Shown here: positions 1 through 9,157 of the stretch, in pieces
Numbering within the stretch: position 1 is the stretch's first letter
Layout: each line of letters opens with the position of its first letter
Assembly (NCBI RefSeq): GCF_031679605.1
Contig: NZ_CP117522.1
Location: 9,486,001 to 9,550,000, forward strand
DNA length: 64,000 nt
Direction: 5' to 3'
Source of the DNA: Streptomyces luomodiensis
GTDB lineage: Bacteria > Actinomycetota > Actinomycetes > Streptomycetales > Streptomycetaceae
Translations under genes and position numbers: made by a program
The notes under the pieces: model-generated
What the model saw: only the letters and a program-made list of their open reading frames with translations
Database searches by the model: none
Told to the model about the DNA's origin: nothing

Positions 1-1698
1 GCCGGCCTGGTGGCGCCCCAGCTCCTGGGGCGACTGGTCCAGAACGCCGGGAACGACCCGGACTCCATCACCCCGGCCGTGCTGCTGATCTGCGGGGCCG
101 TCGTCGCGCAGTCGTTCTTCACCTGGCTGGCGATCCCCGCCTCGCTGCGGCTGGCCGAGAAGGTTCTCGCCGACCTGCGCGAGGAGTTCATCGACCGGGT
201 GCTCGAACTGCCCCCGCACACCGTGGAGAAGGAGGGGACCGGCGAACTGGTCACCCGCACCACCCGGGACGTCGACGTGCTGGCGACCACCGTCCGCCTC
301 GCCGTCCCCGACACGCTGGTGGCCTTCTCCACGGTCCTGCTCACCCTCGGCGCCGTCGTCCTGACCTCCCCCGTCCTCGTCCTGCCCTGCCTGGTGGCCG
401 TCCCGGTGCTGTGGATCTCCACCCGCTGGTACCTGCGCCGGGCCCGCGCCGGGTATCTGCGGGCCGGCGCCTCCTACGCGCGGCTCACCGGCGGACTCGG
501 CGAGACCGTCGACGGCGCCCGCACCGTCGACGCGCTGCGACTGGGTCCGCACCGGCTGCGCAGGGTCGCGGAGGACATCGCCGAGTCCTACGCGGCGGAA
601 CGCCGCACCCTGTACCTGCGCAGCGTCTACCTGCCCATCGCGGACACCGCGTACATGCTGCCCCTGGTGGCGACCCTGCTGATCGGCGGGCTGCTCCACC
701 TCGACGGCCGTGTGGACCTCGCGGCCGTGACCGCGGTCAGTCTGTATGCGCAGCAGATCATCGGGCCGGTGGACCGGCTGCTGTTCTGGATGGACGAACT
801 CCAGGTGGGCGGAGCGTCGTTCGCGCGCATCCTCGGTGTGCACGAGGCCGCGGGGGAACGGCGGCCGGAGAGCGGCACACCGGCCTCGCAGGACACCGGC
901 GAGACGGACATCGTCCTCAAGGGCGTACGGCACGCCTACCGAGCGGGCCAGGACGTCCTGCACGGCATCGACCTGGCCGTGGCACCCGGTGAGCGGGTCG
1001 CCGTCGTCGGTCCGTCCGGTGCGGGCAAGAGCACGCTGGGCCGGCTGCTCGCCGGGGTCCACGCGCCGAGGACGGGCAGCGTGTCCATCGGCGGCACCGA
1101 CCTGCGCGACCTCCCCCTGGACCAACTCCGCGGCAGCATCGTCCTCGTCACCCAGGAGCACCACGTCTTCCGGGGCACCCTCCGCGACAACCTCCTCATC
1201 GCCCGCCCCGCCGCCGACGACGACGCACTGCGGACGGCTCTGACCGCCGTCGGCGCCTGGGAGTGGGCCGCCGGACTCGGACTGGACGCCGAGGTCGGCT
1301 CGGGCGCCCACGCCCTCACCCCGGGCCAGGCCCAGCACCTCGCACTCGCCCGGCTGGTCCTCGCCGACCCGCGGGCCGTCGTCCTGGACGAGGCGACCTC
1401 CCTCCTGACGCCGCACACCGCCCGCCGCCTCGAGCGGTCGCTGGCCACGGTGCTGGAGGGCCGCACCGTCGTCGCGATGGCCCACCGCCTGCACACGGCG
1501 CACGACGCGGACCGGGTCGTGGTCATGGAGGACGGCCGCATCACGGAGGACGGCAGCCACGACGACCTGGTGCGACGCGGGGGTGCCTACGCGCGCCTGT
1601 GGCACTCCTGGCACGGGGACCGGCATCCGCCCAGGGCGGAAGCGGAGGGCGCACCGGTGCCGGAGACCCGAAACCGGACGACACGCCCCGGCGGCTGA
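1..1698 (+). CDS. ABC exporter, fused permease/ATPase (5' end outside window)
   Basis: Reading frame 1 is open from base 1, so the gene begins upstream; a GTG at base 10 is only an internal codon. What remains (about 565 aa) starts near the end of the first membrane helix (APQLLGRLV) and continues through the transmembrane domain to about residue 270, then a nucleotide-binding domain with Walker A GPSGAGKST, Q-loop VTQEHHVF, Walker B AVVLDEATS and H-loop AMAHRLH. The signature loop reads LTPGQ instead of LSGGQ, typical of one half of a heterodimeric exporter, so a partner gene probably lies upstream. It precedes the NRPS genes by 86 bp on the same strand. Export of, or self-resistance to, the cluster's peptide is inferred from position only. 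Confidence 0.9.
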   Translation, partial: AGLVAPQLLGRLVQNAGNDPDSITPAVLLICGAVVAQSFFTWLAIPASLRLAEKVLADLREEFIDRVLELPPHTVEKEGTGELVTRTTRDVDVLATTVRLAVPDTLVAFSTVLLTLGAVVLTSPVLVLPCLVAVPVLWISTRWYLRRARAGYLRAGASYARLTGGLGETVDGARTVDALRLGPHRLRRVAEDIAESYAAERRTLYLRSVYLPIADTAYMLPLVATLLIGGLLHLDGRVDLAAVTAVSLYAQQIIGPVDRLLFWMDELQVGGASFARILGVHEAAGERRPESGTPASQDTGETDIVLKGVRHAYRAGQDVLHGIDLAVAPGERVAVVGPSGAGKSTLGRLLAGVHAPRTGSVSIGGTDLRDLPLDQLRGSIVLVTQEHHVFRGTLRDNLLIARPAADDDALRTALTAVGAWEWAAGLGLDAEVGSGAHALTPGQAQHLALARLVLADPRAVVLDEATSLLTPHTARRLERSLATVLEGRTVVAMAHRLHTAHDADRVVVMEDGRITEDGSHDDLVRRGGAYARLWHSWHGDRHPPRAEAEGAPVPETRNRTTRPGG

Positions 1699-1784
1699 GC
1701 CCGCGGCGGCGCGCCGCTCCCCGGATGCTCCCGTCCAGGCCAACGGATCACGCACCACCCCCATGCGGAAGTGAGGCTGAGATC

Positions 1785-4274
1785 ATGCACGGCACCGATC
1801 CCGGCGGCCATGGCCGGGAGCATCCGGACGGCGATGCGGCTGGGCCCTGGCTCGCGACCGACCGGCACCGCTTCAACGCCCGGGAGCACACCCCCGACAG
1901 CGTGACCAGGACGCTCACCCCGGACACCGTCCGACGCCTGGCTGAGGGGAGCACCGCCGCGGACGTCCCCGGCCCGGTCACCCTCCTCACGGCCTGGACG
2001 GCCGTCCTCCACCGCCACACCCAGCAGCGCGACCTGCTCATCGGGCTGGACCCGGCGTCCTTCACGGACGCGGCCGCCCCGGCCGGAAACACACCGGACG
2101 CGGCCACCGTCCCGCTGCGCGTCCGGTTACGGCCCGACGCCGCCTTCGCCGACGAACGCGCCCGGATACACACCGCCGTCACCGAAGCCCTGGCCCGCGA
2201 CCCCGGCGGCACCCCCGCCACGGACCCCCGCGCGGTGGCCGGCCGCGCTCCCGCGCCCTCCCTCCGGCACGGCACCTGGGACGTCGCGCTCACCCTGGAC
2301 AGCGGCCCGGTCCACACCCACCTGACCCTGCACTACAACGCGAGCCTGTTCACCCGGGCCACGGCCCAATGGATCCTCGGGCACTGCGCGACCCTGCTCA
2401 CCGCGGCCGTGGCCACCCCCGGAACCCCGGTGCGCGAACTGCCCGTCCAGGACGAACCGGCGCCCGCCCCCTGGCGGTTGCCCGTCCCCGACGGCTACCG
2501 TCCACCCGAGCCCGCCCGCCGCGGCGAAGGACTCGTCGACCGCTTCCGCCGCACCGCGGCCGCCCACCCCGCCCGACTCGCGGTCACCGGCCCCCAGGGC
2601 AGCCTGACCTACGCGGAACTGGACCGGGTCAGCGACACCGTGGCCCGCCGTCTGCGCCGCACGGCCGGTCCCGGCGACCGGGTGGCCCTGCTGTACGGAC
2701 ATGACGTGGGCGCGGTCGCCGCGATCTGGGCGGTGCTCAAGACCGGCGCCGCCTACGTCCCCCTCGACCCACGCCAGCCGGACGGACGGCTCACCCGACT
2801 GCTCACCGACGCCGACTGCACCACGCTCGTCTGCGACCCCGCCCTCGCCGACCGGGCCGGGAGCCTGGCACGCGGCGCCCGGACCGTCCCGGCCGATCCC
2901 TTCGACATCGCCGTGACGTCCCCGGCCCCGCCCGAGGCGCCGACCCCCGGCGACCCGGACGCGCCCGCCTATCTGCTGCACACCTCCGGATCCACCGGCC
3001 GCCCCAAAGCGGTCGTGCAGAGCCACGCCAACGTGCTCGCCCACACCCTCGCCTACGCGGACCGGCTGCGCATCGGCCCGCGCGACCACATCCCGCTGCT
3101 GGCCCGCTACACCTTCGACGCCGCCGTGATGGACCTGTACGCGGCCCTCCTCACCGGCGCCACCCTGCACGTCGAGGACCCGGTGGCGACAGCCCCCGAA
3201 CTGCGCGAGCGGCTGAGGCGCGCCGCCACGACCGTCCTGCACACGACCCCCACCCTCTTCCGGCACCTCGTGGGCGACCTGCCGGAGGAAGGCGGACCGG
3301 ACCCGGCCTTCGCCTCGGTACGCGCGGTCGTCCTCGGCGGTGAGGAGGCCGGCCAGCACGACCTGCGCCGCTTCCTCGCCGCCTTCGGCCGCAACGCCGC
3401 CCTGGTGAACGGGCTCGGCCCCACCGAGTGCACGCTCATCGCCCAGTACCTGGCGGGCGCGACCGACCTCGGCGGGACGGCACTTCCCGTAGGCCACCCC
3501 GTCGAGGGCATCTCCCTGCGCCTCCTCGACGAGGAGGGCCGCGGCACCGAACTCCTCGGCGAACTGGAGGTGCGCGGCGAGCGGGTGGCCCACGGCTACT
3601 GGAACGAGCCGGACGCCACGGCCGCGGCCTTCGGCACCGGTGCGGACGGCACCCGCCACTACCGCACCGGTGATCTGGCCCGCCGCCGCGCCGACGGCGC
3701 CCTGGTCTTCGCCGGACGCAAGGACCGGCAGATCAAACTGCGCGGACACCGGATCGAACCCGGGGAGATCGAGGCCGCGCTGCGCTCCCACCCCACCGTC
3801 GCCGAGGCCGTGGTGGCGGTCGACACCCGCGCCCCGGCCCCCCGGCTGGTCGGCTACGTCACCCCCGCCACCGGATTCCCACCGGACACCGGGGAACTGC
3901 TCGCCTACCTCGCCCGGACCCTGCCCGACCACGCGGTGCCCTGGCGGATCGTCGCCCTCGACCGGCTGCCGCTCGGCCCGACCGGCAAGGTCGACCGCGC
4001 CCGGCTGCCCGCCCCCGGGGAACTGCCCTCCGACGCGGCGGCCGCACCCACCACCCCGCTGGAGCGCACGGTGGCCCAGCTGTGGTGCCGGGTCCTCGGC
4101 ACCGACTCCGCCGACCTGCACGGCAACTTCATGGCGGCGGGCGGAGACTCGGTGCGGCTGCTGACCCTGCTGGGCGATGTCCGGCGCGAACTCGACGCGG
4201 AGGTGCCCCTGTTGGAGTTCCTCGCCGCCCCGACCATCGACACCCTGGTCAAGCTGATCGAACGGGAGACCTGA
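1785..4274 (+). CDS. NRPS: partial condensation domain - adenylation - PCP (829 aa)
   Basis: The ATG at 1785 is chosen because GAGG lies 8 nt upstream; the frame is open further upstream but overlaps the ABC gene. Residues about 20-225 resemble only the C-terminal half of a condensation domain and contain no HHxxxDG. Residues about 240-735 form a complete adenylation domain: HTSGSTGRPK near 398, FDAAVMD (Asp235 equivalent, so an alpha-amino acid is likely), GPTE, YRTGDL and the catalytic Lys in GPTGKVDR. A PCP follows with GGDS near residue 788. My by-eye ten-residue code reads D-A-M-H-V-G-G-L-I(-K); I cannot assign a substrate. Codon 115 is TTA (2127-2129), so translation may depend on the bldA tRNA. 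The stop overlaps the next start as TGATG, so the two genes are translationally coupled. Confidence 0.93.
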   Translation: MHGTDPGGHGREHPDGDAAGPWLATDRHRFNAREHTPDSVTRTLTPDTVRRLAEGSTAADVPGPVTLLTAWTAVLHRHTQQRDLLIGLDPASFTDAAAPAGNTPDAATVPLRVRLRPDAAFADERARIHTAVTEALARDPGGTPATDPRAVAGRAPAPSLRHGTWDVALTLDSGPVHTHLTLHYNASLFTRATAQWILGHCATLLTAAVATPGTPVRELPVQDEPAPAPWRLPVPDGYRPPEPARRGEGLVDRFRRTAAAHPARLAVTGPQGSLTYAELDRVSDTVARRLRRTAGPGDRVALLYGHDVGAVAAIWAVLKTGAAYVPLDPRQPDGRLTRLLTDADCTTLVCDPALADRAGSLARGARTVPADPFDIAVTSPAPPEAPTPGDPDAPAYLLHTSGSTGRPKAVVQSHANVLAHTLAYADRLRIGPRDHIPLLARYTFDAAVMDLYAALLTGATLHVEDPVATAPELRERLRRAATTVLHTTPTLFRHLVGDLPEEGGPDPAFASVRAVVLGGEEAGQHDLRRFLAAFGRNAALVNGLGPTECTLIAQYLAGATDLGGTALPVGHPVEGISLRLLDEEGRGTELLGELEVRGERVAHGYWNEPDATAAAFGTGADGTRHYRTGDLARRRADGALVFAGRKDRQIKLRGHRIEPGEIEAALRSHPTVAEAVVAVDTRAPAPRLVGYVTPATGFPPDTGELLAYLARTLPDHAVPWRIVALDRLPLGPTGKVDRARLPAPGELPSDAAAAPTTPLERTVAQLWCRVLGTDSADLHGNFMAAGGDSVRLLTLLGDVRRELDAEVPLLEFLAAPTIDTLVKLIERET

Positions 4275-5656
4275 TGCTGATCCTGCCCGCCGACCGCGCC
4301 AAGGCCCCCGCGTCCGGCACCGGACACCCCCGCGCCGCCCGGATCCTCATCGGCAACGACTTCAGCGAGGACGTACGGACCGACCGGGGCTGGACCGGCT
4401 GGTGGGTCCAGCGCCTGGTGTGGTTCGCGGAACCGGGCGACATCCTGGTCCTGCCGGTCCGCCCGGAGGAGGCGTTCGTGGAGTACGTCACCTCCCTCAC
4501 CGGCACCCCACCGGACTCCCTCACCATCGTCGTCCCGCCCGCGCACGCCGGCAGCGAGGGGACCCTCTCCCCGGGCCGGCTCGCCGACCCCCGGTTCGCG
4601 CGGATGCTCGATGAGGCCATCGGGGAGCGGGAGGTGACCCAGGTGTCGGCGCTGTGGCCGGACACCGCCGTCGCACGGCTCGCCCGCACCCTCGGCGCCA
4701 CCGGGGCGACCCCCGGGCACGGCTTCATCGACCAGGCCGGCGGTGTGATGGTCAACAGCAAGTCCGCGTTCCGCACCATCGCGGCGGGCGCCGGAGTGCC
4801 GCTGCCGCCGGGAGCCGTCGGCATCAGCCCGGAGGCGGCGGAGGAGTCGGTGTGGGAACTCCTCACGGGCGGCCCCGTGGTGGTCAAGCACGACTTCCTC
4901 TCCGGCGGGCGTGGTAACGAGATCCTCACCAGGGGCGAGCCGTTCCGGCCCATCGGCGCCCGGCGCGTGGTGCGCGTCTCCAGCCGCGAGGAGGTGCGTT
5001 CCTACCTGGGACAGCAGTGGGAGTGGCTGACGGCGGGCGGCCGCGGCCGGCCCGTCGTGGAGCGGTACGTCCGCGACAGCTCGGCCTTCTTCGTGGAGTT
5101 CCTCGTCACCGACGACGGTGTACGGCTCACCGGACACGGGGAACTTTTGTCCGCGCCCTACGCCGTGGGCCAGATCATGCCGTCGCAGGGACTGGAACCG
5201 GAGGTACTGGAGCGCATCGTCGACGGGGGACGGCGGCTGGCGCAGGCGCTGCACGCCATCGGCTACCGGGGAATCCTGGGTCCGGACACCATCGTGACGC
5301 CCGAGCGGGACGTTCTGTTCACGGAGTACAACGGCCGCGTCACCGGCTCCACGCACATCTACGGCCGGATCGGGGCGCTCGTCGTGGGCGAGGGCTTCGG
5401 CCGGGACCGGGTGATCCTGGAGCGGGTGTGGCCGGAGGGCTGGTCCACCCCGTCCTTCCCGGCCACCCGGGAGGCGCTGGAGAAGGCCGGACTCGGCTAC
5501 GACCCGGTCACCCGGACCGGCGTGGTGCTCACCAACGCGTTCGACGGCACCAACGGTGTCATGTACTGCGTGGTGGCCGAGGACCTGACCGCCGCCTGGG
5601 CCCGCGACCGCGCACTGGAGCCCCTGTTCGCCGCCGGGAGCCGGCAGCCGGCCTGA
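4274..5656 (+). CDS. PGM1-type ATP-grasp peptide ligase (460 aa)
   Basis: Start ATG shares one base with the upstream NRPS stop (TGATG) and has GGGAG 5 nt upstream. The layout fits the preATP-grasp/ATP-grasp family of peptide ligases typified by pheganomycin PGM1: an N-terminal preATP-grasp Rossmann part (RILIGNDFSEDV), a central ATP-grasp with NSKSAFR and VVVKHDFLSGGRGN, and a late metal-binding strand FTEYNGRVTGS supplying Glu/Asn/Arg. Family members activate a carboxylate as acyl phosphate and join it to an amine, giving an amide bond. Its place inside an NRPS operon, right after a module lacking a full condensation domain, suggests it makes one amide bond of the product off-template. Family assignment is from motif memory; substrates are unknown. 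Confidence 0.85.
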   Translation: MLILPADRAKAPASGTGHPRAARILIGNDFSEDVRTDRGWTGWWVQRLVWFAEPGDILVLPVRPEEAFVEYVTSLTGTPPDSLTIVVPPAHAGSEGTLSPGRLADPRFARMLDEAIGEREVTQVSALWPDTAVARLARTLGATGATPGHGFIDQAGGVMVNSKSAFRTIAAGAGVPLPPGAVGISPEAAEESVWELLTGGPVVVKHDFLSGGRGNEILTRGEPFRPIGARRVVRVSSREEVRSYLGQQWEWLTAGGRGRPVVERYVRDSSAFFVEFLVTDDGVRLTGHGELLSAPYAVGQIMPSQGLEPEVLERIVDGGRRLAQALHAIGYRGILGPDTIVTPERDVLFTEYNGRVTGSTHIYGRIGALVVGEGFGRDRVILERVWPEGWSTPSFPATREALEKAGLGYDPVTRTGVVLTNAFDGTNGVMYCVVAEDLTAAWARDRALEPLFAAGSRQPA

Positions 5657-5725
5657 ACACCGGCCACCGCACCAGAACTACCCGCAGCCAGTACCCGACC
5701 CCCAGCAGAGAGTGAGGCACGCACG

Positions 5726-5965
5726 ATGTCGGACCTGAAGGTCACGTTGGCGGATCTGTGGCGGGAACTCCTCAAGATCGAGGAGGTGACGGAGGACACG
5801 GACTTCTTCGACGCCGGCGGCACCTCGATCGTGGCCGTGTACCTGGCAGCCGAGATCCAGGAGAGGTTCGGGGCGGCGGTGGACGCCGTCGATGTGGTGA
5901 CGTACCCCCGCTTCGCCGACCTCTCGGGGCTGGTCGAAGAGAAGCTGGCCGGCACCGCGCTCTGA
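5726..5965 (+). CDS. Free-standing peptidyl/acyl carrier protein (79 aa)
   Basis: The protein is the length of one carrier domain. The phosphopantetheine site is DAGGTSIV, with the modified Ser at about residue 35, and the helices before and after match carrier folds (TDFFDAGG, then LAAEIQERFG). GTGAGG precedes the ATG by about 8 nt. It ends the + strand half of the cluster, 85 bp before the convergent NRPS genes. It could be loaded in trans by the A-PCP-C or A-PCP proteins or hold an intermediate for the ATP-grasp ligase or a tailoring step; the sequence does not decide. No phosphopantetheinyl transferase is present in the window. Confidence 0.88.
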   Translation: MSDLKVTLADLWRELLKIEEVTEDTDFFDAGGTSIVAVYLAAEIQERFGAAVDAVDVVTYPRFADLSGLVEEKLAGTAL

Positions 5966-6003
5966 CCGCGCCTGCCCCGGCGACCGGCCCCCGGCCCCGC
6001 CGC

Positions 6004-6020
6004 CCCCGCGACCAGCGGGG
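6004..6020. terminator. Small GC hairpin between convergent NRPS operons
   Basis: CCCCGC and GCGGGG form a 6-bp stem around a 5-nt loop in the 84-bp gap between two converging transcription units. There is no T-tract, which is common for Streptomyces terminators. It is a weak candidate for a bidirectional terminator. Confidence 0.35.
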
Positions 6021-6049
6021 CGACGGAGCCGAGGGCGTCCGTGCGGACC

Positions 6050-9000
6050 TCAGTCCAAGGCGGCCAGCTCCTCGACCGAGCACAGCACCTCGCCCGCCAG
6101 GGCGGCGGCCGTCGCGTCGTCAAGGCCGTCCACGCGCCATTGGGTGTTCAGCCGCCAGCCGCCGTGCACGTCCGGAACCGCCTCGACGGTCAGCTCGCGC
6201 GCCGTGGCGGGCGCCGGTACCCGCACCGACCGCACGGTCAGCCCAGGGGCGAACCGCCCGTGCGGCGGCCGCCGTTGGACCACGGACCACACCTGGAAGA
6301 ACGGATGCCGGTCCCGCGGTGGCGCGAGTCGCCGCACCAGCTCGTCGAACGGGACACGCCCGTGCGCCAGCCCCGTCACCACGGTCCGCGCGACCTGGTC
6401 GAGCAGCGTGGCGTCCGGCGCGTCGCGCGCACCGCGCACCGGGACCACCAGCGGATTGACGAAGTACCCCACGACCGGCTCCAGTTCGGGCGCGAACCGG
6501 CCGTCCGTCACCGTGCCCACCGTGACATCGGCGGCGTCGAAGGTCCGGGCGAGGCCCCGGCCGACCGCCGCGACCAGCCCCGCCACCGCGGGGCCGCCGC
6601 GCAGCGCGGACGCCCGGGTGAGGCGCTCCACCGTGTCCCGGGGCACATACCCGGCCGACTCGGCGGCGGGCGCCTCGCCCTCGCCGGTGGGCGCGGGCAG
6701 CACGGACGTCGGCAACTGGGCCAACTCCTGCTCCCAGAACGGCAGCTCCTCCTCGATGCGGCGGGGGAGGTGGCGGTGTTCCCAGCGTGCGTAGTCGGGA
6801 TAGCCGGGGGCCGGGGGCGGTCCGTCCTCCGGGGCGGACCCGGTGTGCCAGGAGTAGAACAGGCCGAGATCGCGCAGCAGCACCGACTCGGACCAGCCGT
6901 CGAAGGCGATGTGATGGAGGTGCAGGCACAACAGGTGCCGTGCCGGTCCCAGCTCACACAGCCGGGCCCGGATCGGCAGGTCCTCCTCCAGCCGGAACGG
7001 CAGCCGCCACCAGTCCTCGGTCACCGCCCGCGCGGCCTGTGCGGCCTCCGCGCCGACCGGGCGCGGCACCCGCTCCAGCGGGACCCGGACGAGGGCGGCC
7101 GGCCGGACGCGCTGCTCGGGCAGCTCGTCCCGCCAGGGGTGGACCGTGCGCAACACCGGGTGACGGACGACGACGTCGTGCAGCGCGCGGTGCAGGGCTT
7201 CGGTGTCCAGGGGGCCGTCGAGGACGTAGGCGAGTACGAGCGCGTTGTCCGCGGCCCCCGGCGCGGCCCCCTCCGCCATCCAGAACCGCTGCTGTGCGCG
7301 GGTCAGCGGCAGCGGGCCCGGGGCGGAGACCGGCTCCGGCTCCGGCTCCAGGGGAACGCCGGCGTCGGCGGGCGGGGCGGTCGCGCCGTGCCCGCGCAGC
7401 GCGGCCACCGAGCGCAGCCGGTAGACGTCCGCGACGGTGATCCGCGCGCGGAGCAGACGGCTGCTGCGGGCGGCGAGGCGGACCACGTCGAGGGAGGTCG
7501 CCCCGGCCGCGATGACGTCGTCGTCCTCCCCCAGCGCGGGAGCGCCGAGCAGCTGAGCCGCCGCCGTCAGCAGCCCCGGGACCTCTGGACCCGGACGGGC
7601 GGGCGCCGGACGGGCGGCCGTGAGCGTGTCGGTGATCAGGCGGGCCGCGGCGGCCCGGTCCGCCTTGCCGGTGGCGCCCAGCGGCAGCTGGGCGGTGTGG
7701 GTCAGCACGGCCGGGACCATCGCGTCCAGCAGCGTGCGCGCCGCGATGCTCCGCAACTCCTCGTCCGGCACCGGCGCACCGGACACCGTCGTGTAGAGGA
7801 CGGCCAGTCCGGGGCGGTCCGGAGCCGTCTCGGCCAGGACCGCGCAGCAGGACGCCACGTCCGGGTGGCGCTCCAGCACGGCCTCCACCTCGCCGGGCTC
7901 GACGCGGACCCCCCGGACCTTGAACTGCTGGTCGGCACGGCCCCGGTAGCGCAGCAGCCCGTCCGCGTCCCGGGTGGCGAGGTCGCCGGTGCGGTAGTGC
8001 CGCACACCGTCCAGGGTCACGAAGCGCCGCGCGGTCTCCTCGGCGTCGCCCAGGTAGCCGAGGGACAGTCCGTCACCACTGAGGGCGATCTCACCGTCCC
8101 CCGGGCCCGTACGGACCTCGCCCTCGGGGCCGAGCAGGACCACGCCGGTGCGGGGCACGGGGCGGCCGATGGGGATCTCGGTGCTGTCCGGGGCGACGTC
8201 GGACGACCGGACCGGATGACAGGTGGCGAAGATCGTGCTCTCCACGGGGCCGTAGCCGTTGACCAGCCGCAGCCGGGGAAAGCGATCGAGCAACTGGCGC
8301 GCGTGCCGCACGGAGACCCGCTCGCCGCCCACCAGCACCAGCCGTGCCGGCCCGACGAGCTCGGGGACCTCCTCCACGAGGACGTTGAACAACGAACTGG
8401 TCAGCCACAAGGTGTTGACGCCGTGGCCGAGGGCCCGCCGCAGCCCGTCGGCGTCCAGGGCGGGCGCGCCCCGGTCCAGCAGGACCGCGCTGCCGCCGTT
8501 CAGCAGCGGCCCCCACAGTTCGAGCGAGAAGGCGTCCCAGGGCTGCGGCGCGGCCTGGAGGAACACCGTGTCCGAGTCGAGCGGGATCTCCGGGCAGCCC
8601 ACCAGCGTGCGCACGGTGCCCCGGTGCGGGGACAGGACGCCCTTGGGACGGCCCGTCGAGCCGGAGGTGTAGAACACACACGCCGCCTGTGTGCCGTCGC
8701 TGTAGGGCGGCGGTGGCGGTCCGTCGGCCCCGGACACCAGGTCGGTCCAGGCGACCACCGGGGATCCGCCCACCTCCGTGCCCGGCCGGTCCCCGACGAC
8801 GAGGGGCGCTCCGCAGCGCCGTACCGCGTCCGCCGTGCGCTCATGCGGCCAGGCCGGGTCCATCGCGATGTAGGCGGCGCCCGCGGTCAGCACGCCGAGC
8901 AGCACGGCCACGAACTCGGGCGAACGGGCCATCAGCACGGGCACGTACCCGCCCGGACCGACGCCACGGGCCCGGAGCCCGGCGGCGACCGAGCCGGCCA

Positions 9001-9157
9001 GCCCGGTCAGCTCGCCGTACCGCAGCGTCTCCGCACCCTGCCGTACCGCGAGGGCCCCGGGGTCGCGCTCGGCGTGCCGGGCCACGACCCGTTCGATGCG
9101 CTCGCCGTGGACGTAGGGGGAGTTCTCGGCCGCGAGAGCGCGGGCAGGCGCGGTCAC
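6050..9157 (-). CDS. NRPS: adenylation - PCP - condensation (1035 aa)
   Basis: The start is GTG at 9157, overlapping the upstream stop as GTGA; the longer open frame would run into the upstream PCP. Residues about 15-515 are an adenylation domain (FYTSGSTGRPKGV near 162, WDAFSLELW, GYGPVE, YRTGDL, GATGKADR). The specificity residues I read are D-A-L-W-L-G-G-I-F, close to known valine-type codes such as DALWLGGTF. A PCP with GATS replacing GGHS sits near 550, and a full condensation domain with HHIAFDG near 747 ends the protein. A-PCP-C order means the terminal C domain joins this module's residue to an acceptor on another protein, plausibly the N-terminal PCP-C protein of the same operon. It is the last gene of the - strand operon. 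Confidence 0.93.
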   Translation of the reverse strand: MTAPARALAAENSPYVHGERIERVVARHAERDPGALAVRQGAETLRYGELTGLAGSVAAGLRARGVGPGGYVPVLMARSPEFVAVLLGVLTAGAAYIAMDPAWPHERTADAVRRCGAPLVVGDRPGTEVGGSPVVAWTDLVSGADGPPPPPYSDGTQAACVFYTSGSTGRPKGVLSPHRGTVRTLVGCPEIPLDSDTVFLQAAPQPWDAFSLELWGPLLNGGSAVLLDRGAPALDADGLRRALGHGVNTLWLTSSLFNVLVEEVPELVGPARLVLVGGERVSVRHARQLLDRFPRLRLVNGYGPVESTIFATCHPVRSSDVAPDSTEIPIGRPVPRTGVVLLGPEGEVRTGPGDGEIALSGDGLSLGYLGDAEETARRFVTLDGVRHYRTGDLATRDADGLLRYRGRADQQFKVRGVRVEPGEVEAVLERHPDVASCCAVLAETAPDRPGLAVLYTTVSGAPVPDEELRSIAARTLLDAMVPAVLTHTAQLPLGATGKADRAAAARLITDTLTAARPAPARPGPEVPGLLTAAAQLLGAPALGEDDDVIAAGATSLDVVRLAARSSRLLRARITVADVYRLRSVAALRGHGATAPPADAGVPLEPEPEPVSAPGPLPLTRAQQRFWMAEGAAPGAADNALVLAYVLDGPLDTEALHRALHDVVVRHPVLRTVHPWRDELPEQRVRPAALVRVPLERVPRPVGAEAAQAARAVTEDWWRLPFRLEEDLPIRARLCELGPARHLLCLHLHHIAFDGWSESVLLRDLGLFYSWHTGSAPEDGPPPAPGYPDYARWEHRHLPRRIEEELPFWEQELAQLPTSVLPAPTGEGEAPAAESAGYVPRDTVERLTRASALRGGPAVAGLVAAVGRGLARTFDAADVTVGTVTDGRFAPELEPVVGYFVNPLVVPVRGARDAPDATLLDQVARTVVTGLAHGRVPFDELVRRLAPPRDRHPFFQVWSVVQRRPPHGRFAPGLTVRSVRVPAPATARELTVEAVPDVHGGWRLNTQWRVDGLDDATAAALAGEVLCSVEELAALD

